The notes under the pieces were generated by a model. That model did no database searches and was not told the DNA's origin. It saw nothing but the letters and a program-made list of their open reading frames with translations. From CAZOWW01 sp964583765 (GTDB taxonomy: Bacteria > Actinomycetota > Actinomycetes > Actinomycetales > Kineosporiaceae), in the NCBI GenBank assembly GCA_964583765.1, contig CAZOWW010000159.1, positions 1 to 10,719 on the forward strand: a stretch of DNA of 10,719 nt. Reading direction: 5' to 3'. Within the stretch, counting starts at the first letter, position 1, and each line of letters begins with the position of its first letter. This document shows, in pieces, positions 7,364-10,719 of the stretch. The translations under genes and the position numbers were made by a program.

Positions 7364-8920
7364 CTACTTGGGGCCGAGCTTCCAGGTCCACTGGACGCGT
7401 TCGGGGCGGAAGCTACGCTGCCCTTTGCCCACGGGCAGGAGTTCGATGTCGGCGATGGTGCGGATGATTTCACGCTTGACAGCGACATCCTCGCCCAAAG
7501 CCTGCCAAGTCGCCACAGCCTGCTCGCCGATGCGTCCGCGGAGTACTGGGGGGATGGCGGCCTCGACGGCGGTCTGTTCGGCGGTGGTGATCCCGGCGAG
7601 GAGGCCCTTCTCGGCACGGGCGAATGAGATGGCGGTGACCTGGGCGGTCTCGGCCAGTCGGCGCCAGTCCTCGAGTTCGGCGCGCAGGCGTTGGGCCTCG
7701 GCTCGAGCGTGGGTGGCCTGCTCATCGTTCCCGCCGCGGGTGAGGGCCTCGTAGACGTCGGGGCGGGACAGCCAGGCCACCACGACCCGTTCGGCGAACT
7801 CGTCGAGCGCTTCGAGCTTGACCGCCGCGCAGCGCCGCTGGAGGCAGGAGTACACCCGCCCGCTCCATCCGTTCCGGTGCACCGCCGTGGACGACAAGGG
7901 GCCGCCGCAGACCCCGCACCGGGCGATGTAGCTCAACAGGTAGATCGCTCGCCCTGCCCGCGTCGTCTTGCGGGACGGATCGCCCAGAAGGCGGGCGCAG
8001 GCCCAGAAGGTCTCCTCATCCACCAGCGCGGGCCACATGCCCGCACCAACCACCTCTCCGCGCAGCACGCGCTTGCCCAGGTATGCGGGATTCAACGCGA
8101 TCTTCCGGATGATTCCGCGGAGCCATGTCCCCCCGTGGGAGGCCGGGATGCCCCGGGCGTTGAGGTCCTTCTCGATAGTGATCAGGGGGACGCCACCGCC
8201 GACACGGTCGAAGATCTCCCGCACGATCCCGGCCCGGGTGTACTCGCTCACGGCGCCGTTGACGTCCATGGCCTCGCGGGGCTCGGTGTCGGGCTCCTGG
8301 TGTACCAGCGCGCGAGTGCGCGGGTCGTAGATGCGCCGGTACCCGTAGGTCACCCTGCCGTGCGGGCGTCCGGCCTGTGCCGCCCCGACGATGCCCCGAA
8401 GGACGTTGTCCCGGATGTAGTCGGACTGGAACTCCGCCTGCACCGCCTGGAACCCCAGCATCATCCGGTCGTTACGGTCCCGCAGGTCGTACAGCACCCC
8501 ACCGACCAGCCAGTAGCTCAACCCGACCCGCACGCACAGATCCCGGATCTGCACGTACACCGCCAGATCCCGCTGGCTGCGCGAGACCTCCCACAGCACC
8601 AACACGTCCCCGGCCCCCGCGGCGATCGCCTCCATCAACCGCTCGAAGTCCGGACGCTCCTTGTGGGCGTGCCGAGAGGCCGAAGCATCGTTGTCCACGA
8701 AGGAACCCGCCACGGCCCAGGCATGCCGGGCGACCTCGGCCAGGTTCAGCGTCCGCTGGTCCGTGACGCTCTTGCCCTGCTCCTTCTTGTCCGCGCTCGC
8801 CCGCTCGTACGTCAGGGCAGCCACGGCCTCGCCGCCGGCCAGGAGATCGGCCTTCGAGGCGAATCGCCCGTTCCTACGTGGCTTCCCTGCCGCGGCTGGG
8901 GTGGGTAGCATCACGGTCAT
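7364..8920 (-). CDS. Large serine recombinase / integrase
   Basis: A 518-residue phiC31-like large serine recombinase, complete. The N-terminal resolvase/invertase catalytic domain spans about 35-175: Tyr38-Glu-Arg40-Ala-Ser42 carries the nucleophilic Ser42, and LVLWEVSRSQRD (107-118) supplies the conserved arginines Arg114 and Arg117. A recombinase DNA-binding domain follows (about 190-305, GRPHGRVTYGY and LNPAYLGKRV). Next is a zinc ribbon with Cys335-x2-Cys338 and Cys359-x4-Cys364, and then a coiled coil (about 398-445, Arg/Ala/Glu-rich). Such enzymes join attP to attB to integrate an element and, with a directionality factor, excise it. The ATG at 8920 has AGGAGG only 1 nt upstream; the ATG at 8911 (Met4) has it 10 nt upstream and may be the real start. 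The gene begins next to a truncated sigma gene, so it is probably the integrase of the inserted element. No directionality factor is recognised in the window. Confidence 0.92.
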   Translation of the reverse strand: MTVMLPTPAAAGKPRRNGRFASKADLLAGGEAVAALTYERASADKKEQGKSVTDQRTLNLAEVARHAWAVAGSFVDNDASASRHAHKERPDFERLMEAIAAGAGDVLVLWEVSRSQRDLAVYVQIRDLCVRVGLSYWLVGGVLYDLRDRNDRMMLGFQAVQAEFQSDYIRDNVLRGIVGAAQAGRPHGRVTYGYRRIYDPRTRALVHQEPDTEPREAMDVNGAVSEYTRAGIVREIFDRVGGGVPLITIEKDLNARGIPASHGGTWLRGIIRKIALNPAYLGKRVLRGEVVGAGMWPALVDEETFWACARLLGDPSRKTTRAGRAIYLLSYIARCGVCGGPLSSTAVHRNGWSGRVYSCLQRRCAAVKLEALDEFAERVVVAWLSRPDVYEALTRGGNDEQATHARAEAQRLRAELEDWRRLAETAQVTAISFARAEKGLLAGITTAEQTAVEAAIPPVLRGRIGEQAVATWQALGEDVAVKREIIRTIADIELLPVGKGQRSFRPERVQWTWKLGPK

Positions 8921-8923
8921 CCC

Positions 8924-8950
8924 TCCTGTACCGACCCAGGTCGGACAGGA
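8924..8950. repeat. Near-perfect 27-bp inverted repeat upstream of the recombinase
   Basis: Plus-strand TCCTGT-A-CCGACC, then CA, then GGTCGG-ACAGGA. The arms match over 12 bp apart from one extra A in the left arm. The left end includes the recombinase Shine-Dalgarno sequence, so a protein bound here would block translation or transcription of the integrase, or it could be an arm of the hybrid attachment site. Both roles are inference. Confidence 0.6.
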
Positions 8951-8951
8951 G

Positions 8952-8965
8952 TAGAATAGCTTCTA
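8952..8965. repeat. 14-bp perfect inverted repeat between recombinase and sigma gene
   Basis: TAGAA-TAGC-TTCTA, with perfect 5-bp arms, adjacent to the larger dyad at 8924-8950. On the minus strand it contains TATTCT (8958-8953), a possible -10 for the recombinase, although no convincing -35 is seen. It also contains the stop codon of the truncated sigma frame. A regulatory or recombinase-binding site is plausible but unproven. Confidence 0.4.
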
Positions 8966-9403
8966 ACGACCAAAGGGGCTGCCCAGGGAACAGCCGAGCA
9001 GCGAGGCGGTCTGCTCCTGGGTGAGATCCTCGAAGAACCGCAGGATCAGGGTGGCGCGCATTCCCGGCGGGAGTGTGAGCAGCGCCGTCCAGAGCAGCTC
9101 CCGCTCGGCGAACCGGTCGGAGATGTCGTCGGAGCGTGGTTCCGGGGCCAGATCCAGGGATTTCTCCTGAAACCGTCGACGCTGTGAGGCACTGATGAAG
9201 ACATTGATCATCACTCGCCGGGTGTAGTGCTCGGGGGAGTCCTTCCGCAGGATTCGCTGCCACCGCCGGTGCACCCGCTCGAGCGCGGATTGCACCAGGT
9301 CCTCCGCTTTTCCGTGGTCCCCGGTGAGTAGATAGGCCGTACGCAGGAGCGCGTTCCATCGGGTGGTGACGAACTCGCGGAACTGCTCGTCGTCGGATGC
9401 CAT
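8963..9403 (-). CDS. SigE-family ECF RNA polymerase sigma factor, 3' truncated within region 4
   Basis: The product has 146 residues. Region 2 is clear (about 8-75: FVTTRWNALLRTAYLLTGD, AEDLVQSALERVHRRW, YTRRVMINVFISASQRRR), followed by a linker and region 4 (about 100-142: LLTLPPGMRATLILRFFEDL, TQEQTASLLGCSLGS). The family normally runs to about 160-180 residues, continuing after this turn with the DNA-recognition helix (usually VKSQ-type) and a tail. Here only PFGR and a stop follow, so the helix that reads the -35 element is absent and the protein should not work as a normal sigma factor. The ATG at 9403 is supported by GGAG and AGGA 5-10 nt upstream. No anti-sigma gene is adjacent in the window. 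The truncation coincides with the edge of a serine-recombinase element, so insertional disruption is inferred. Confidence 0.85.
   Translation of the reverse strand: MASDDEQFREFVTTRWNALLRTAYLLTGDHGKAEDLVQSALERVHRRWQRILRKDSPEHYTRRVMINVFISASQRRRFQEKSLDLAPEPRSDDISDRFAERELLWTALLTLPPGMRATLILRFFEDLTQEQTASLLGCSLGSPFGR
8978..8996. other. Putative attachment-site junction (attL/attR) inside the sigma gene
   Basis: Here the sigma factor reading frame leaves the family pattern: codons for Cys-Ser-Leu-Gly-Ser are followed by Pro-Phe-Gly-Arg-stop in place of the expected recognition helix. The point is 58 bp upstream of the serine recombinase ATG. The segment itself is an inverted repeat, GGCTG and CAGCC around CCCAGGGAA. 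Large serine integrases recombine at short cores within dyad-like sites, and attP usually lies next to the integrase gene, so this is the likely crossover region. The exact core cannot be defined without the other end or an uninterrupted relative. Confidence 0.5.
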
Positions 9404-9482
9404 CGCCGTCCTCTCCGTACTCGTCGGTCATGGTCTCGCTTCCACAACCGGATAGACGCGAGTTCGGCCGGAGATCGTTGAG

Positions 9483-9537
9483 ATGTCCGCGCACGGATTC
9501 GGGAGGCCGTACTCCCCGGTCACGGCGTCGCGGACAT
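9483..9537 (-). promoter_or_regulatory. Nested inverted repeat in the leader region of the sigma gene
   Basis: ATGTCCGCG (9483-9491) and CGCGGACAT (9529-9537) are perfect 9-bp arms. Inside them GGGAG (9501-9505) and CTCCC (9512-9516) form a second stem. On the minus strand it lies about 80 bp upstream of the sigma ATG and downstream of the deacetylase terminator. It could be a structured leader RNA, an operator or part of a termination region. I could not match it to a known riboswitch. Confidence 0.4.
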
Positions 9538-9542
9538 GACAG

Positions 9543-9578
9543 CGCGCTGCGCGCCGTCCGAGAACGGCGCGCAGCGCG
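9543..9578 (-). terminator. Strong hairpin terminator after the CE4-CBM2 gene
   Basis: A perfect 15-bp stem (CGCGCTGCGCGCCGT at 9543-9557, complementary to 9564-9578) closes a 6-nt loop, about 50 nt past the stop codon of the deacetylase gene. It has no clear T-tract, which is common for actinomycete terminators. It separates that gene from the sigma gene on the same strand. Confidence 0.75.
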
Positions 9579-9627
9579 TGACGTCGGTGACCCGGCAGGA
9601 TCGCCGGGCCCCGTCTGCCGGGAGTGC

Positions 9628-10719
9628 TCAGCCGGCGGTGCAGGACGCCGTCAGGCCGGAGCCGCTGCCCGAACCCTGGACCCCGAAACTCTTGGGGTTG
9701 CCGGGGCCGACGGCCGCGTTCCAGGAGTACGAGCCGGGCGTGACCACGACCGTGCCGGTGGAGCCGGCGAACGACGCGTTCCACCCGCTGGTGATCGAAC
9801 TACCCGACGGCACACCCAGGTTCACGGTCCAGGTGCTCAGGTTCGTGGTCGCCGAGACCGTGACGTTGGCGGTGAAGCCGCTGCCCCAGGAGTTCAGTTG
9901 CACGGCCGCGCTGCAACCGCCGCCGCCACCGCCCTGGCTCGCCGTCGTCGTGGTGGTCCCGCCACCGCCCTGACTCGTCGTCGTCGTGGTGGTCCCGCCA
10001 CCGCCGTGGCTCGTCGTCGTGGTGGTCCCGCCACCGCCACCGGTCGGGGCAACGGCCCGGCCGGAGCTGGGGTCGATCATTCCCGGACACATACCCCGGG
10101 CCTTGAGGTTCGCGGCGATCTGGGGGATGGCGGAGATGGTGTTGGCCGGCCACTCGTGCATGAGGATGACCTGGCCGTTCTGCAGGTTGCTGGCGGCGCT
10201 CACGATCGCGGAGGTGCTGGCGTTGTTCCAGTCCTGGGAGTCCACGTCCCAGGTGATCTCCTTGAGGCCGTACTTGGATTCGACGCTCTGCAGGGTGGAG
10301 TTGGTCTCGCCGTACGGCGGCCGGAACAGCTTCGGTGTGCCGCCGCCGGCCGAGGAGATCGCCGACTGGGTCCGGGAGATCTCCGAATCCATGTTCGACT
10401 GGCTCAGGGTCGTCATGTGCGGGTGGTCCCAGCTGTGGTTGCCGATCCACATGCCCGCGGCAGCCTCCTGGGCGACCGAGCCGGGGTTGGCCGAGGCGTA
10501 CTGGCCTTCGTTGAACAGGGTGGCCCTGAGGTTGTTCTGCTTCAGCGCGTTGAGCAGCGCGGTGGTCGTGCTGCCCTGCGGGCCGTCGTCGAAGGTCAGC
10601 CCGACGTAGCCGTTGCAGTTGGTGCTGCTGCTGCTCGTGGTCGTGGAGCCGCCGCCACCGCTGCCGGTCGTGGTGGTGCTGCCGCCGCCGGAGCCCTCGC
10701 TCACGGTGATGTTGGAGGA
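9628..10719 (-). CDS. Secreted CE4 polysaccharide deacetylase / acetylxylan esterase with C-terminal CBM2 (5' partial)
   Basis: The frame is open to the right edge (Ser-Ser-Asn-Ile-Thr precedes the GTG at 10704, with no ribosome binding site), so the start and signal peptide are missing; numbering counts that GTG as 1. After a Gly/Ser/Thr linker (4-28) comes a NodB/CE4 domain (about 31-215) with all five motifs: TFDDGP (37-42, Asp39 and Asp40), NHSWDH (89-94, His90 and His94), RPPYG (128-132), DVDSQDW (153-159) and LMHEW (181-185, His183). These residues bind the metal and catalyse N- or O-deacetylation. The pattern is closest to Streptomyces AxeA-type acetylxylan esterases; a chitin or peptidoglycan deacetylase is less likely. 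A Gly/Thr linker (222-263) leads to a CBM2 (264-356) with Cys264 and Cys355 positioned for the usual disulfide and Trp273, Trp308 and Trp328. The residual upstream sequence suggests another domain before the first linker. Confidence 0.93.
   Translation of the reverse strand, partial: SSNITVSEGSGGGSTTTTGSGGGGSTTTSSSSTNCNGYVGLTFDDGPQGSTTTALLNALKQNNLRATLFNEGQYASANPGSVAQEAAAGMWIGNHSWDHPHMTTLSQSNMDSEISRTQSAISSAGGGTPKLFRPPYGETNSTLQSVESKYGLKEITWDVDSQDWNNASTSAIVSAASNLQNGQVILMHEWPANTISAIPQIAANLKARGMCPGMIDPSSGRAVAPTGGGGGTTTTTSHGGGGTTTTTTSQGGGGTTTTTASQGGGGGGCSAAVQLNSWGSGFTANVTVSATTNLSTWTVNLGVPSGSSITSGWNASFAGSTGTVVVTPGSYSWNAAVGPGNPKSFGVQGSGSGSGLTASCTAG
9916..10041 (-). repeat. Tandem Gly/Thr linker repeat in the CE4-CBM2 gene
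   Basis: Three near-identical units of about 33-36 bp encode GGGG followed by five or six Thr and then Ser-His, Ser-Gln or Ala-Ser-Gln. They form the flexible linker between the catalytic and cellulose/xylan-binding modules. Such linkers are often O-glycosylated in actinomycetes and change length by slippage. Confidence 0.8.

Noticed and set aside
7691..8908. 405-codon plus-strand frame opposite the serine recombinase
   Set aside because: Pro/Arg/His-rich composition with no family resemblance, while the opposite strand shows a complete serine recombinase with catalytic and zinc-ribbon residues.
9447..9476. ECF-like promoter for the sigma gene (CGTCTA as -10 on the minus strand)
   Set aside because: A CGTC-type -10 is present, but no GAAC-type -35 stands at the usual 16-17 bp spacing; the nearby GAAC is only 4 nt away.
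8874..9494. 206-codon minus-strand frame overlapping the sigma gene and the recombinase start
   Set aside because: It is in a different frame from the sigma factor, whose region 2 and region 4 motifs are clear; the alternative product has no recognisable pattern.
9916..10041. CRISPR-like array
   Set aside because: The regular units encode the Gly/Thr linker in frame within the CE4-CBM2 gene and have no unique spacers.

Overview
The window comes from a high-GC actinomycete. The evidence is strong G/C third-position bias, a secreted actinobacterial-type Rhs/YD-repeat protein, a SigE-family ECF sigma factor, and a secreted CE4 deacetylase with a CBM2 module and Gly/Thr-rich linkers of the kind found in cellulolytic or xylanolytic actinomycetes. 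The genus cannot be fixed from this sequence.

Left part (3-7212, plus strand): the 3' two-thirds or more of a giant polymorphic toxin. It has a low-complexity Thr/Ser/Gly stretch, a large beta-rich region, about 25 kDa-scale blocks of YD repeats, an Rhs core that ends near 5561, a lower-GC pre-toxin segment, a pretoxin Hint (intein-like) autoprotease ending in His-Asn-Ser, and a 103-residue toxin tip resembling RelE/ParE-like (BECR-fold) RNase tips. A small unfamiliar gene of lower GC overlaps the toxin stop codon and is the obvious candidate for the cognate immunity protein. Base composition breaks sharply at about 5565-5580, the expected place for toxin-tip exchange.

Middle (7213-8977): a short convergent spacer, then a large serine recombinase on the minus strand. 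Two back-to-back inverted repeats lie just upstream of its start.

Right of the recombinase (8963-9403, minus strand): a SigE-family sigma factor whose open reading frame is cut off inside the region 4.2 helix-turn-helix. After Leu-Gly-Ser the reading frame runs into foreign sequence and stops four codons later, only 42 bp from the recombinase start. The simplest reading is that a serine-integrase element has inserted into this sigma gene, with the junction near 8978-8984. The missing 3' end is not seen in the window, so the element probably extends leftwards past the window start and may carry the Rhs toxin and its immunity gene as cargo. The arrangement resembles the Bacillus skin element (serine recombinase interrupting sigK), but regulated excision is only a hypothesis here.

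Far right (9404-10719): a 224-bp intergenic region with two strong hairpins, then the 3' part of a secreted CE4 polysaccharide deacetylase / acetylxylan esterase with a C-terminal CBM2. Its 5' end lies beyond the right edge.
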